Positions 42,095 to 50,388 of a stretch of DNA of 64,000 nucleotides are shown here, piece by piece (position 1 is the first letter of the stretch; each line of letters starts with the position of its first letter). The notes under the pieces were generated by a model that worked only from the letters and a program-made list of their open reading frames with translations, made no database searches and was not told where the DNA came from. The stretch spans positions 1-64,000 of the forward strand of contig NZ_JALJRY010000011.1 of assembly GCF_024519455.1 (NCBI RefSeq), written 5' to 3'. This stretch comes from Streptomyces sp. STR69. Its GTDB lineage: Bacteria > Actinomycetota > Actinomycetes > Streptomycetales > Streptomycetaceae. The position numbers and the translations under genes are program-made.

Positions 42095-42243
42095 CGCGGC
42101 ATGGGAAAATTGCATCTCGGAAGTGCCTTGTCGATCGTGCCTGATGTGGTCCTAGAAAAACCCCATCATCGCAGGTCGCAAGGCACTTCTTCGTTTCTGG
42201 GTGAACCATCCACGGGCATCAAGCCGGTGGATCCGGGGTCAGG
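42095..42243 (+). repeat. ~150-bp direct repeat, right copy
   Basis: Second copy of the 39944-40093 element, same orientation, about a dozen differences. The internal inverted repeat is fully conserved: GAAGTGCCTTG (42120-42130) and CAAGGCACTTC (42179-42189). It begins 70 bases after the XRE stop. The stretch 42244-42467 that follows has no supportable gene. Confidence 0.75.
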
Positions 42244-42467
42244 CTATACGCCGGGTTCAGTCCGAGACAGGCCCCTTTGCTGCGCGCCGGGAAGGCCGCG
42301 ATCCAGGCTCGACCCGGCGGACGAGACGGCCACCAGCCGTCACCGACAGGCGTTGGCACACCTTCGCCCTCTCTGCGCCAAGATCCGGACCATACACGGA
42401 CCAGCTCCCGCCAACGCTCTGCAAACCCCGCATTCGCTCAGGTCAACGCCATACGTGCGGTGTACCA

Positions 42468-42650
42468 CTAACCGTCAGGGTTCCGCCCAAAGGCGGCCTC
42501 TAGAACGGTGGGGAGGTCCCCCTCGGGGACCCGTGTGCGCACCTCTGCCAGAACCTGGGGAAAGTCGTCATCGTCGATGACGCCCGTGTGCTCCTGACGG
42601 AGTTGGTAAGTGGTCTCGACGAGCTCTGGCCGCAGCCGCATCCAGGTCAA
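42468..42650 (-). CDS. Possible small or truncated ORF, unknown
   Basis: A 60-codon frame starting at TTG encodes an acidic soluble peptide ('YQLRQEHTGVIDDDDFPQVL', then 'PTVLEAAFGRNPDG'). Codon use is reasonable for coding DNA and the second half looks like a protein C-terminus, so this may be the tail of a lost gene or a true small protein. There is no ribosome site and no recognised family. It lies between the right repeat copy and the tRNA. Confidence 0.25.
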   Translation of the reverse strand: MTWMRLRPELVETTYQLRQEHTGVIDDDDFPQVLAEVRTRVPEGDLPTVLEAAFGRNPDG

Positions 42651-42777
42651 GCAACGGCATTTTCGCCGGCCTCCGAGTAAAGGTGCGGATGAGCGGCATG
42701 CTCAACCTCGAAGACCGGAAACGACCCATACGAAAAAGGCCCCCGCAAGCTCTCGCCTGCGAAGACCCTTCGCTCTG

Positions 42778-42851
<74 letters not shown>

Positions 42852-42951
42852 TTGCGCTTTCCTGCGGTGAACCGCTTGATCGCGCGAACAGCAGCCTACC
42901 CCACGACCGGGGGTGCGCCGAAGCCGGTGCCGGGCGCGGGACAATCGTCGT

Positions 42952-43491
42952 ATGAGCGACACATCCTCGGACGGTGCGGACGGTGCGGACGGTACGAACG
43001 GGGTACGGGACCGGGACGGTGAAGGGCGGGCGCGCAACGCCCGGCCCCGGGACGGGCTCGGGCGGCCACTGCCGTACGGCACGGACGGTGTGGCACGGCA
43101 GCCCGAGGGCGTCGTGCGGGCGCCGGAGGAGACCGTCGTCGAGGCGCAGGCGCTGCTCGACGAGGGGAAACCGTTCCACGCGCACGAGGTCTTCGAGGAC
43201 GCCTGGAAGTCGGGGCCGGACGAGGAGCGTGCCCTGTGGCGCGGGCTCGCCCAGCTCGCGGTGGGGCTCACCCATGCGGCCCGGGGGAACGTCACCGGCG
43301 GCGCCCGGCTGCTGCGGCGCGGGGCCGGGGGCGTAGAGGAGTGGGCGTCGCTGACCGGGCGGGAGCGGCCGTACGGGATGGATCTCGCGGGGGTCGCAGC
43401 CTGGGCGCGCGGGCTCGGCGACGACGTGGAGCGGGGCGGCGGGAACGTGGATGCGCGAGCTCGGGCACCCCGGCTGCGCGGGACGTCGTAG
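42952..43491 (+). CDS. DUF309-domain protein
   Basis: A 179-residue cytoplasmic protein. The first ~60 residues are low-complexity, including an Asp-Gly-Ala repeat from a 9-bp DNA tandem repeat (near 42970-43000). The DUF309 domain follows with its motif 'LLDEGKPFHAHEVFEDAWKS' (residues ~65-84) and 'EERALWRGLAQLAVGLTHAA' (~88-107). The His/Glu/Trp pattern in a helical domain is typical of this family, whose function is unknown. The ATG at 42952 follows no strong ribosome site; an upstream in-frame start overlaps the tRNA side and is less likely. It lies upstream of cobF by 57 bases, same strand. Confidence 0.85.
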   Translation: MSDTSSDGADGADGTNGVRDRDGEGRARNARPRDGLGRPLPYGTDGVARQPEGVVRAPEETVVEAQALLDEGKPFHAHEVFEDAWKSGPDEERALWRGLAQLAVGLTHAARGNVTGGARLLRRGAGGVEEWASLTGRERPYGMDLAGVAAWARGLGDDVERGGGNVDARARAPRLRGTS

Positions 43492-43548
43492 CCGGTCGGT
43501 GTCGGTGCGGGGTACGGACTGTCAGTGGCGTGGGGCAGACTCGGGGGT

Positions 43549-44322
43549 GTGCGAAAGATTCATGTCATCGGTATCGGCGCGGGCGACCCCGAGCAGCTCA
43601 CCCTCCAGGCGGTCAGGGTGCTGCGGAGCGTCGACGTGTTCTTCATTCTCGACAAGGGCGAGGTGAAGTCCGACCTCACCGGGCTCCGCCGGGACATGCT
43701 CGACGCGCACATACCGGAGGGGACGTACCGCCTGGTCGAGGCGCGCGACCCGGAGCGGGACCGGAAGGCGGGGGGCGCCGCGTACTCCCCGGCGGTCGGG
43801 GACTGGCGCAGCGCTCGCGCGGACATCTACGAGCGGCTGATCACCGAGGAGCTGGGCGAGGAGGAGAGCGGCGCGTTCCTGGTGTGGGGGGACCCTTCGC
43901 TGTACGACAGCACGCTCGGGATCCTGGAGGAGATCCTGGAGCGGGGTGCGGTGGCCTTCGAGTACGAGGTCGTGCCCGGCATCAGCAGTGTCTCGGCGCT
44001 CGTCGCCCGGCACCGCACGGGGCTGAACCGGGTGGCCAGACCGGTGCAGATCACCACGGGCCGGCGGCTGTCCGAGGGGTTCCCGGAGGGGGTGGACGAC
44101 GTGGTCGTGATGCTGGACGCGCAGCAGACCTTCCGGCAGTACGCCGACCAGGACATCGACATCTACTGGGGCGCCTACATCGGCACCCCGGACGAGATCC
44201 TCGCCTCGGGTCCGATAGCCGAGGCCGCCCCGCGCATCGAGCGGCTGCGCGCGGAGGCCCGTGAGCGCAAGGGCTGGATCATGGACACGTATCTGCTGCG
44301 CCGGCACCCGGCAGTGGAATAG
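43549..44322 (+). CDS. cobF: Precorrin-6A synthase (deacetylating)
   Basis: A 257-residue SAM-dependent methyltransferase of the precorrin class. It would methylate precorrin-5 at C-1 with loss of acetate in aerobic cobalamin biosynthesis. The tetrapyrrole-methylase signature 'HVIGIGAGDPEQLTLQAV' (residues ~4-21) and 'LVWGDPSLYDSTLGILEEIL' (~113-132) are clear, as is 'YEVVPGISSVSALVARH'. The CobF-specific C-terminus ends with 'WIMDTYLLRRH'. GTG at 43549 starts exactly at the conserved N-terminus; an upstream GTG at 43525 would add eight unusual residues. CobK lies ~3 kb away on the other strand, so cobalamin genes are scattered here rather than in one operon. Confidence 0.9.
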   Translation: MRKIHVIGIGAGDPEQLTLQAVRVLRSVDVFFILDKGEVKSDLTGLRRDMLDAHIPEGTYRLVEARDPERDRKAGGAAYSPAVGDWRSARADIYERLITEELGEEESGAFLVWGDPSLYDSTLGILEEILERGAVAFEYEVVPGISSVSALVARHRTGLNRVARPVQITTGRRLSEGFPEGVDDVVVMLDAQQTFRQYADQDIDIYWGAYIGTPDEILASGPIAEAAPRIERLRAEARERKGWIMDTYLLRRHPAVE

Positions 44323-44391
44323 CCCAGGAGCGAGCACCCGAGCGGACCCGCCCACTGTGCAGGGAGGGTCCACCGGTGTGAAGGTGACCTC

Positions 44392-46470
44392 GTGACAGTC
44401 GCCGAGGAAACCTCGCTGCCCTCCGCGCAGCAGCCCCCCGTGCTGGACCACCGCCGTCGCAACGTCGTCTTCGTGACGATCATGCTCGGCATGCTGCTGG
44501 CGGCCCTCGACCAGACCATCGTGGGCACCGCCCTGCCGACGATCGTCTCGGACCTGGGCGGTGCCGCGCACATGTCGTGGGTGGTCACCGCCTACCTGCT
44601 GGCGGAGACCGTGGCGACCGTGCTGGTCGGCAAGTTCGGTGATCTGTTCGGCCGCAAGGTGGTCTTCCAGGTCTCGGCGATCGTGTTCATCACGGGCTCG
44701 TTCCTGTGTGGTCTCGCCACCAACATGACGCTGTTGATCGCCTGGCGTGCGGTGCAGGGCATCGGCGCCGGCGGGCTGATGGTGACGGCGATGGCGCTGA
44801 TCGCCGATGTCATCCCACTGCGGGAGCGCGGCAAGTACCAGGGCGCGATCGGCGCGGTGTTCGGCGTCGCCACGGTCATCGGACCCCTGCTGGGCGGCCT
44901 GTTCACCGACCATCTGACCTGGCGCTGGGCGTTCTACGTCAACGTCCCCATCGCGATCGTGGTCGTCATCGCGGCGGCCCGCACCATCCCGGTGGTCAAG
45001 TCTGCGGTGCGGCCGGTCATCGACTATCTCGGCATCGCGCTGGTCGCGGTCGGCGCGAGCTCCCTGATCCTGGCGACGAGTTGGGGCGGCAACGAGTACG
45101 CGTGGGGTTCGGCGACCATCATCGGTTTGTTCGTGGGCGGCACGGTCGCGCTCGGCATGTTCTGCTGGATCGAGACGCGGGCCGCTCAACCCATGCTGCC
45201 CATGCGGCTGTTCAGCAACCCGGTGTTCGCGGTCTGCTCGATCCTCAGCTTCATCGTCGGCTTCGCGATGCTCGGCGCGCTGACGTATCTGCCGACCTAT
45301 CTGCAGTACGTCGACGGCGACTCGGCCACGGTCTCCGGTGTGCGGACGCTGCCCATGGTGATGGGGCTGCTGATCGCGTCCGTCTTCAGCGGCAACGTGG
45401 TCAGCAAGACCGGCCAGTACCGCCTCTTCCCGATCATCGGCTCCGCGGTGATGGGCGTCGGGCTGTATCTGATGTCCCTCATGGGTCCGGGCACCGGCGC
45501 GTTCCTGGAATCGGTGTACATGTTCGTGCTCGGCACCGGCATCGGGCTGTGCATGCAGGTGCTGACGATCGCCGTGCAGAACACCGTCGAGTACACCGAC
45601 CTGGGCACCGCGACCTCCGGCGTCACCTTCTTCCGTACGCTGGGCAGTTCCTTCGGCACCGCCGTCTTCGGCACGATCTACGCCAATACCCTGGGCCCCA
45701 ACCTCAAGGACGGGATCGCGTCCGCCGCGAGGACGAGTGCGCTGAACCCCGCCGTCATCACCAAGGCGGCGACCAGCCCCGAGGGCCTCCACAAGCTGCC
45801 GCACGCCGCCGCGGCGCCGATCATCAACGCGTACGCCGACACCATCCAGACGGTGTTCCGGTGGACCGTCCCGGTCGCTGTGATCGGCTTCGTCGTCGCC
45901 CTGTTCCTCAAGCAGGTCGAGCTGCGCGACAGCGCGCGGATGGGCTCCACCGACATGGGCGAGGGCTTCGCGTCACCGCGCGGCGCAGACTCGCAACGGC
46001 TCCTCGAAGCGGCCGTGGGCAAGGTCATCGGCAGCACGGACCTGGACACCGCCCGGCGGATCATCACGGACTCCGACACCCGGCTGGACATCGCGGGCGC
46101 CTGGGCCGTGATGCAGGTCGAACTGTTCAGCAGGATGGTCGGCCACGCCAGCCTCGGCCTCATCGCCGCCCGCCGGCACATGCCCCCGGAGGTACTCCTT
46201 CCGGTCTTCGACCGCATGGTCGAGGAGGGCTATCTGACCCGCACCGGTTCGCTCCTGTCCCACACCGCTGCGGGCGAACGCGAGGCCGAGATCATCGGCA
46301 GGGCGTGGGGCAACTGGCTGGAGGCACGGGTCCAGCAGGACATCGGCCGCCCCTCGGGCGCCGACCTCCGCGCCGCGGTCGACAGCATCGCCAAGCGCCT
46401 GCTGGTCGAGGACCTGAGCTCCGGACTCCCGCAGCGCCCGGCGGAGTTGGCGGAGAGCTCCACCTCCTGA
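44392..46470 (+). CDS. DHA2-type MFS drug exporter with C-terminal winged-helix-like tail
   Basis: A 692-residue protein. Residues ~20-512 are a 14-helix drug:H+ antiporter: motif A 'GKFGDLFGRKVVFQ' (~80-93), motif B 'AWRAVQGIGAGGLMVTAMAL' (~113-132) and motif C 'GAVFGVATVIGPLLGGLF'. The remaining ~178 residues are soluble and include 'DIAGAWAVMQVELFSRMVGH' and 'PEVLLPVFDRMVEEGYLTRT', which look like a small winged-helix (MarR-type) fold. Most DHA2 exporters stop near 500-540 residues, so this tail is an addition. AAGGTGA lies just before the GTG start. It probably exports a hydrophobic toxic compound; there is no adjacent regulator. Confidence 0.88.
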   Translation: MTVAEETSLPSAQQPPVLDHRRRNVVFVTIMLGMLLAALDQTIVGTALPTIVSDLGGAAHMSWVVTAYLLAETVATVLVGKFGDLFGRKVVFQVSAIVFITGSFLCGLATNMTLLIAWRAVQGIGAGGLMVTAMALIADVIPLRERGKYQGAIGAVFGVATVIGPLLGGLFTDHLTWRWAFYVNVPIAIVVVIAAARTIPVVKSAVRPVIDYLGIALVAVGASSLILATSWGGNEYAWGSATIIGLFVGGTVALGMFCWIETRAAQPMLPMRLFSNPVFAVCSILSFIVGFAMLGALTYLPTYLQYVDGDSATVSGVRTLPMVMGLLIASVFSGNVVSKTGQYRLFPIIGSAVMGVGLYLMSLMGPGTGAFLESVYMFVLGTGIGLCMQVLTIAVQNTVEYTDLGTATSGVTFFRTLGSSFGTAVFGTIYANTLGPNLKDGIASAARTSALNPAVITKAATSPEGLHKLPHAAAAPIINAYADTIQTVFRWTVPVAVIGFVVALFLKQVELRDSARMGSTDMGEGFASPRGADSQRLLEAAVGKVIGSTDLDTARRIITDSDTRLDIAGAWAVMQVELFSRMVGHASLGLIAARRHMPPEVLLPVFDRMVEEGYLTRTGSLLSHTAAGEREAEIIGRAWGNWLEARVQQDIGRPSGADLRAAVDSIAKRLLVEDLSSGLPQRPAELAESSTS

Positions 46471-46513
46471 AAACCGGGTGCCGGGCGAGCGGGACGGTGG
46501 TCATACTCGCGGC

Positions 46514-46978
46514 ATGTCCCCGGCTCCCGTGCGCTTCCACGACCCGCGTGCCACCCGCGCCGACTTCTCGTCGTCGATGCTGGTGCGCTGCCCGCGCTGC
46601 GACCGGATCGCCCACTTCGAGCGGCGCCCGTGCACCCCGCCGGACGCCGACGGCAGGAGGCATCCGCACACCCGCCTGGTCTGCCGGTCCTGCGGCCTGT
46701 GCCGGATCAACACGGGCCCCTCTCCGTGTTCCCGGCCGCCCCTGTGGCTGAGCACCGGGACGAGACACGGAGAGTTGTGGGCGTACAACCTCCAACACCT
46801 GGACCTGATCCGGCGGTTCGTCGCCGCCGACCTGCGCGAACGCGCGCCCTGGTACGACCACGGCCGGAAGATGACGCTGGTCGCCCGGCTCCCGGCCTGG
46901 ATGAAAAGCGCCAAGAACCGGGACGAGGTGCTGCGCGCGGTGGACCGGCTCCGGGCCACGGTCATCACCCCGGGCTGA
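46514..46978 (+). CDS. Unknown small protein with zinc-ribbon-like Cys pairs
   Basis: A 154-residue soluble protein not recognised by family. Two Cys pairs, 'CPRCDR' (residues ~26-31) and 'CRSCGLC' (~55-61), are spaced as in a zinc ribbon. They are followed by a Trp-rich middle ('PPLWLSTGTRHGELWAYN') and a helical basic C-terminus. This layout suggests a nucleic-acid- or protein-binding module. The ATG at 46514 lies 44 bases after the drug-exporter stop. No clear ribosome site is visible; readthrough from the exporter transcript is possible. Its last 14 bases overlap the convergent cobK gene. Confidence 0.65.
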   Translation: MSPAPVRFHDPRATRADFSSSMLVRCPRCDRIAHFERRPCTPPDADGRRHPHTRLVCRSCGLCRINTGPSPCSRPPLWLSTGTRHGELWAYNLQHLDLIRRFVAADLRERAPWYDHGRKMTLVARLPAWMKSAKNRDEVLRAVDRLRATVITPG

Positions 46979-47723
46979 ACCCCAGTCGCCCCAGCCGCTC
47001 CAGCACCGCGACCACATCGGGCACCGCGCTCACCCCGTCCGGCAGCGGCGGCCGTCGTACGACCACCACCGGGACGCCCGCCTCCCGCGCGGCCGTGAGT
47101 TTGGCCGACGTCGCCACTCCCCCGCTGTCCTTCGTGACGAGCACGTCGATCCGGTGCTCGCGCAGCAGTGCCGCCTCGTCGGCCACCGTGAAGGGTCCGC
47201 GTGCGAGCAGCACCTCGGCGTCCGGTGGCATCGGGGGCTCGGGGGGCTCCACCGACCGTACGACGAAGTGCAGTTGGGGCAGGTGGGCGAAGGCGGCGAG
47301 GCCGAGGCGGCCGGTGGTGAGGAGGATGCGGCGCCCGAGTCCGGGCAGCAGGTCGGCGGCCTCGGGCAGCGACGCAACCGGGTGCCAGCGGTCTCCGGGG
47401 ACCGGCCGCCAGCCGGGTCTGCGCAGCACCACGACGGGCAGCCCGGTGTCCGTCGCGGCGCGCGCCGCGTTCGCGGTGATCGACTCGGCGAAGGGGTGCG
47501 TGGCGTCGACGACCGCGTCCACGTGCTGCTCCCGCAGCCACTCGGCCAGCCCCTCGGCGCCGCCGAACCCGCCGATCCGTACGTCCCCGGCCAGTGCCCC
47601 CGGCCGTGACACCCGACCGGCGAGAGAGGTCGTCACCCGGACTTCGGGATGCCGTGCCGCCAGCTCGGCGGCCAGCTCTCGTGCCTCGGTGGTGCCGCCG
47701 AGGATCAGGATGTGCGGGGACAT
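46965..47723 (-). CDS. cobK: Precorrin-6A (cobalt-precorrin-6A) reductase
   Basis: A 252-residue NADPH-dependent reductase of corrin-ring biosynthesis, forming precorrin-6B from the CobF product. Diagnostic parts: N-terminal 'ILILGGTTEARELAAELAAR' (residues ~5-24), 'DAVVDATHPFAESITANAAR' (~71-90), 'ILLTTGRLGLAAFAHL', and C-terminal 'IDVLVTKDSGGVATSAKLTA' with the family's KDSGG. The ATG at 47723 begins precisely at the family N-terminus; an earlier start at 47744 adds seven residues. It is probably followed by nothing in an operon: the gene converges with the zinc-ribbon protein, overlapping by 14 bases. The TauE-like gene precedes it on the same strand by 33 bases and may be cotranscribed. 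Confidence 0.9.
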   Translation of the reverse strand: MSPHILILGGTTEARELAAELAARHPEVRVTTSLAGRVSRPGALAGDVRIGGFGGAEGLAEWLREQHVDAVVDATHPFAESITANAARAATDTGLPVVVLRRPGWRPVPGDRWHPVASLPEAADLLPGLGRRILLTTGRLGLAAFAHLPQLHFVVRSVEPPEPPMPPDAEVLLARGPFTVADEAALLREHRIDVLVTKDSGGVATSAKLTAAREAGVPVVVVRRPPLPDGVSAVPDVVAVLERLGRLGFSPG

Positions 47724-47756
47724 GGGGCGAGCGTACGAGGTCACGAGGCCGGGAGG

Positions 47757-48530
47757 TCAGCGCAGGAGCAGTTGCAGGCCGCCGATGATCGTCGCCGCGA
47801 TCACGAGTTGCTCGAACAGTCGCTGGTTGATGCGGTTCACGGCCCATTTGCCGATCAGCGCACCGGGCACGACGAACGCCGCAAGTGCCGCGTCGAGGAG
47901 CAGCGAGTGGCCGTCGATCAGGCCGAGCCCGACGCTGAAGGGCACCTTGGTCACGTTGACGATCAGGAAGAAGAAGGCCGATGTGCCGAGGAAGCCGAGC
48001 TTCCGGAAGCCCGCAGAGAGCAGGTACATGGACATGACCGGGCCGCCGGCGTTGGCGACCATGGTGGTGAAACCGCCGAGCACTCCGTAGGAGCGGGCCT
48101 TCACCCGCCCGGACCTGGTGGCCACCGAGTCCGGCTCCTCGTCGGCCTCGGCCTTGCGGCGACGCCAGAGGGTGACCCCGGCCATGAGCAGCAGGATCGC
48201 GCCGATCGACGTCCGTACGACCGCGTCGTCGGCCCACACCAGGAACAGGGTCCCGATCACGACTCCCGCCGCGACCGCCGGGAACAACCGCCACAGCGTG
48301 GGCCAGTGGGCGTGCCGCCGGTAGGTGAGGACGGCGAGCACGTCCCCGACGATCAGGATGGGGAGCAGTACGCCGGTGGAGGCGCGGGCGGGCAGGACGG
48401 CCGCGAAGATCGCCAGACTGACCGTGTTGGCCCCGCTCACGGCGGTCTTGGAGAAGCCGACGAGCAGGGCCGCGGCGGCGAGCGCGGCGAATTCCCAGCC
48501 GGATATGTGCCAGAGCGTCATCGTGTTCAT
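47757..48530 (-). CDS. TauE/SafE-family sulfite/anion exporter-like membrane protein
   Basis: A 257-residue membrane protein with about eight helices in two related halves. Each half carries the family's G-x-G/S-x-x-x-N-type loops: 'ALLVGFSKTAVSGANTVSLA' (residues ~21-40) and 'GGFTTMVANAGGPVMSMYLL' (~153-172). This is the TauE/SafE family, which moves sulfite, sulfonates or other small organic acids across the membrane; the substrate cannot be told. ATG 48530 is used, with ATG 48521 as an alternative; no strong ribosome site is present. It lies 33 bases upstream of cobK on the same strand and is divergent from the lipase gene. Confidence 0.85.
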   Translation of the reverse strand: MNTMTLWHISGWEFAALAAAALLVGFSKTAVSGANTVSLAIFAAVLPARASTGVLLPILIVGDVLAVLTYRRHAHWPTLWRLFPAVAAGVVIGTLFLVWADDAVVRTSIGAILLLMAGVTLWRRRKAEADEEPDSVATRSGRVKARSYGVLGGFTTMVANAGGPVMSMYLLSAGFRKLGFLGTSAFFFLIVNVTKVPFSVGLGLIDGHSLLLDAALAAFVVPGALIGKWAVNRINQRLFEQLVIAATIIGGLQLLLR

Positions 48531-48644
48531 GCGAGGACCGATCGTATGTCCTTACATCTGCCCGCGTAAGGAGTGTCTCGCCAGGTGGCCCCTGCCGCGC
48601 CTCGGTGGATCATGGCATCGGACGGGCGGTGCTAGTTTCTGACC

Positions 48645-49469
48645 GTGGCCGACACCCGCGAGCATGTCCTCCCCGGTACCCGGAACACGATCACCGCACG
48701 CGAGTGGCCGCACGAGCGCCCTCGGTACGTCGCCCTCGTCTCGCACGGATACGGCGAACACATCGGCCGGTACGCCGAGTTGGCCTCCGTACTGGTGACG
48801 CACGGCGCCGCCGTCCTCGGGCCCGACCACCAGGGTCACGGCGAGTCGGCCGGTGAGCGCGTGCTGATCCGCGACTTCGAGGACGTGGTCACGGACCTGC
48901 ACTCCGTCGCCGACCTGGCCCGCGCCACCTATCCGGGCGTCCCCCTCGTCCTGATCGGCCACTCCATGGGCGGCCTGATCGCGTCCCGTTTCGCACAGCG
49001 CCACGGCGACGAGCTCACCGCGCTGGTGCTGTCCGGGCCGGTGATCGGGGACTGGGCGCTGCCGGGCCGGCTGCTCGCCCTCGACGAGATCCCGGACGTC
49101 CCGATCAGCCCGGCCGCACTCTCCCGTGACCCGGACGTCGGTGCGGTGTACGCGGCGGATCCGCTGGTCTGGCACGGTCCGATGAAGCGGCCGACGCTGG
49201 AGGCCTTCGCCCGCACCCTGACGACGGTCGCCGACGCGGGCGACATCGGCCGGCTGCCGCTGCTCTGGCTGCACGGGGGCGACGACCGGCTGGTCCCGCT
49301 CCCCGGCAGTCGCGTGGGCGTCGAGCGGCTGAGCGGCGGTGAGTGGGCCGAGCGCGTGTATCCGGGTGCCCGGCACGAGGTGTTCCACGAGACGAACCGG
49401 GCGGAGGTCTTCGCGGATCTGATCCGTTTCCTGGACGTCGTGCTGTTCGGCGGCACCCGGTCGACATGA
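48645..49469 (+). CDS. Alpha/beta hydrolase, monoacylglycerol-lipase-like
   Basis: A 274-residue serine hydrolase without signal peptide. The oxyanion-hole region 'LVSHGYGEHIGRYAELASVL' (residues ~31-50), the family motif 'VLGPDHQGHGES' (~57-68), nucleophile elbow 'LIGHSMGGLIASRF' (Ser ~112), the Asp in 'WLHGGDDRLVP' (~212) and His in 'YPGARHEVFHE' (~243) make a complete triad. The 'HGYGEHxxRY' signature is characteristic of monoacylglycerol lipases and lysophospholipases. Starts at GTG 48645. It probably acts on membrane-derived monoacylglycerols in the cytoplasm. The methyltransferase gene follows 66 bases downstream. Confidence 0.87.
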   Translation: MADTREHVLPGTRNTITAREWPHERPRYVALVSHGYGEHIGRYAELASVLVTHGAAVLGPDHQGHGESAGERVLIRDFEDVVTDLHSVADLARATYPGVPLVLIGHSMGGLIASRFAQRHGDELTALVLSGPVIGDWALPGRLLALDEIPDVPISPAALSRDPDVGAVYAADPLVWHGPMKRPTLEAFARTLTTVADAGDIGRLPLLWLHGGDDRLVPLPGSRVGVERLSGGEWAERVYPGARHEVFHETNRAEVFADLIRFLDVVLFGGTRST

Positions 49470-49535
49470 CCGTGCCAAACTGCTCGCACACCCGTCGGGG
49501 TCGTCGTGGAACAGAGTCGAGCAGAGGAGCATCGC

Positions 49536-50348
49536 GTGACCGGGACAGAGCCGGACGTCCGGCGGATCGACACCTCGAAGCCGCATCCGGCCCGGGTGTA
49601 CGACTGGTTCCTCGGCGGCAAGGACAACTACCCGGTCGACGAGCAACTGGGCCGTCACATCACGGCACTTGACCCGGGCGCCCCGCGCACCGCACGGGCC
49701 AACCGCTGGTTCATGCAGCGCGCGACGCGGCTGCTGGTCCGGCAGTCGGGCATCCGGCAGTTCCTGGACGTCGGCACCGGCATACCGACCGCGCCCAACC
49801 TCCATCAGATCGCCCAGTCCACCGCGCCGGACGCGCGGATCGTGTACGTCGACAACGACCCGATCGTCCTCGCGCACGCGGCGGCGCTGCTGCACGGCAC
49901 GCCCGAGGGTGCGACGGAGTACCTCCAGGCCGACGCCCGCGAACCGCTCACGATCCTCGAACAGGCCGCCCGCGTCCTGGACTTCGACCGGCCCATCGCG
50001 CTCTCGCTCATCGCCCTGCTGCACTTCATCGCGGACGGGGACGGCGCCCACGAGCTGGTCGACACCTTGATCGGCGCGCTGGCGCCGGGGAGTTGTCTGG
50101 TGCTGTCCGCGATGACCGCCGACTTCGAGCGGGAGAAGGTCGAGCGCGGCATCGCCGCCTACGCGGCGGGCGGGGTGACCCTGGTGGCCCGCTCGCACGC
50201 CGAAGTGAGCAGTTTCTTCAAGGGACTTGAGCCGGTCGAACCGGGAATCGTGTCCGTGGCCGACTGGCACCCGGAACTCGCGGAGGGCGAGACACCGCTC
50301 GGCGAGGGACCGATCTCGCTGTACGGAGGGATCGGCTTCAAGGCCTGA
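49536..50348 (+). CDS. DUF574-type SAM-dependent methyltransferase-like protein
   Basis: A 270-residue protein of the DUF574 family, expanded in streptomycetes and assigned a SAM-dependent methyltransferase fold. Family hallmarks: 'KPHPARVYDWFLGGKDNYPV' (residues ~15-34), 'ANRWFMQRATRLL' (~56-68), SAM-binding 'QFLDVGTGIPTAPNLHQIAQ' (~75-94) and 'VYVDNDPIVLAHA' (~107). The GTG at 49536 follows GAGGAG at proper spacing; an ATG 30 bases upstream in frame lacks one. Substrates of this family are not known to me. A second member begins at 63906. The gene converges with the histidine kinase gene at 50389. Confidence 0.87.
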   Translation: MTGTEPDVRRIDTSKPHPARVYDWFLGGKDNYPVDEQLGRHITALDPGAPRTARANRWFMQRATRLLVRQSGIRQFLDVGTGIPTAPNLHQIAQSTAPDARIVYVDNDPIVLAHAAALLHGTPEGATEYLQADAREPLTILEQAARVLDFDRPIALSLIALLHFIADGDGAHELVDTLIGALAPGSCLVLSAMTADFEREKVERGIAAYAAGGVTLVARSHAEVSSFFKGLEPVEPGIVSVADWHPELAEGETPLGEGPISLYGGIGFKA

Positions 50349-50388
50349 GGAGCCGTGAAGCCGGGGGCCCACGAACCAACCCCCTCCC

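Noticed and set aside
43492..43548. Cobalamin riboswitch upstream of cobF
   Set aside because: The gap is only 57 bp and contains no B12-box-like sequence.
43522..45804. A 760-codon minus-strand frame opposite cobF and the drug exporter
   Set aside because: Antisense artefact; the plus strand carries methyltransferase and MFS motifs.
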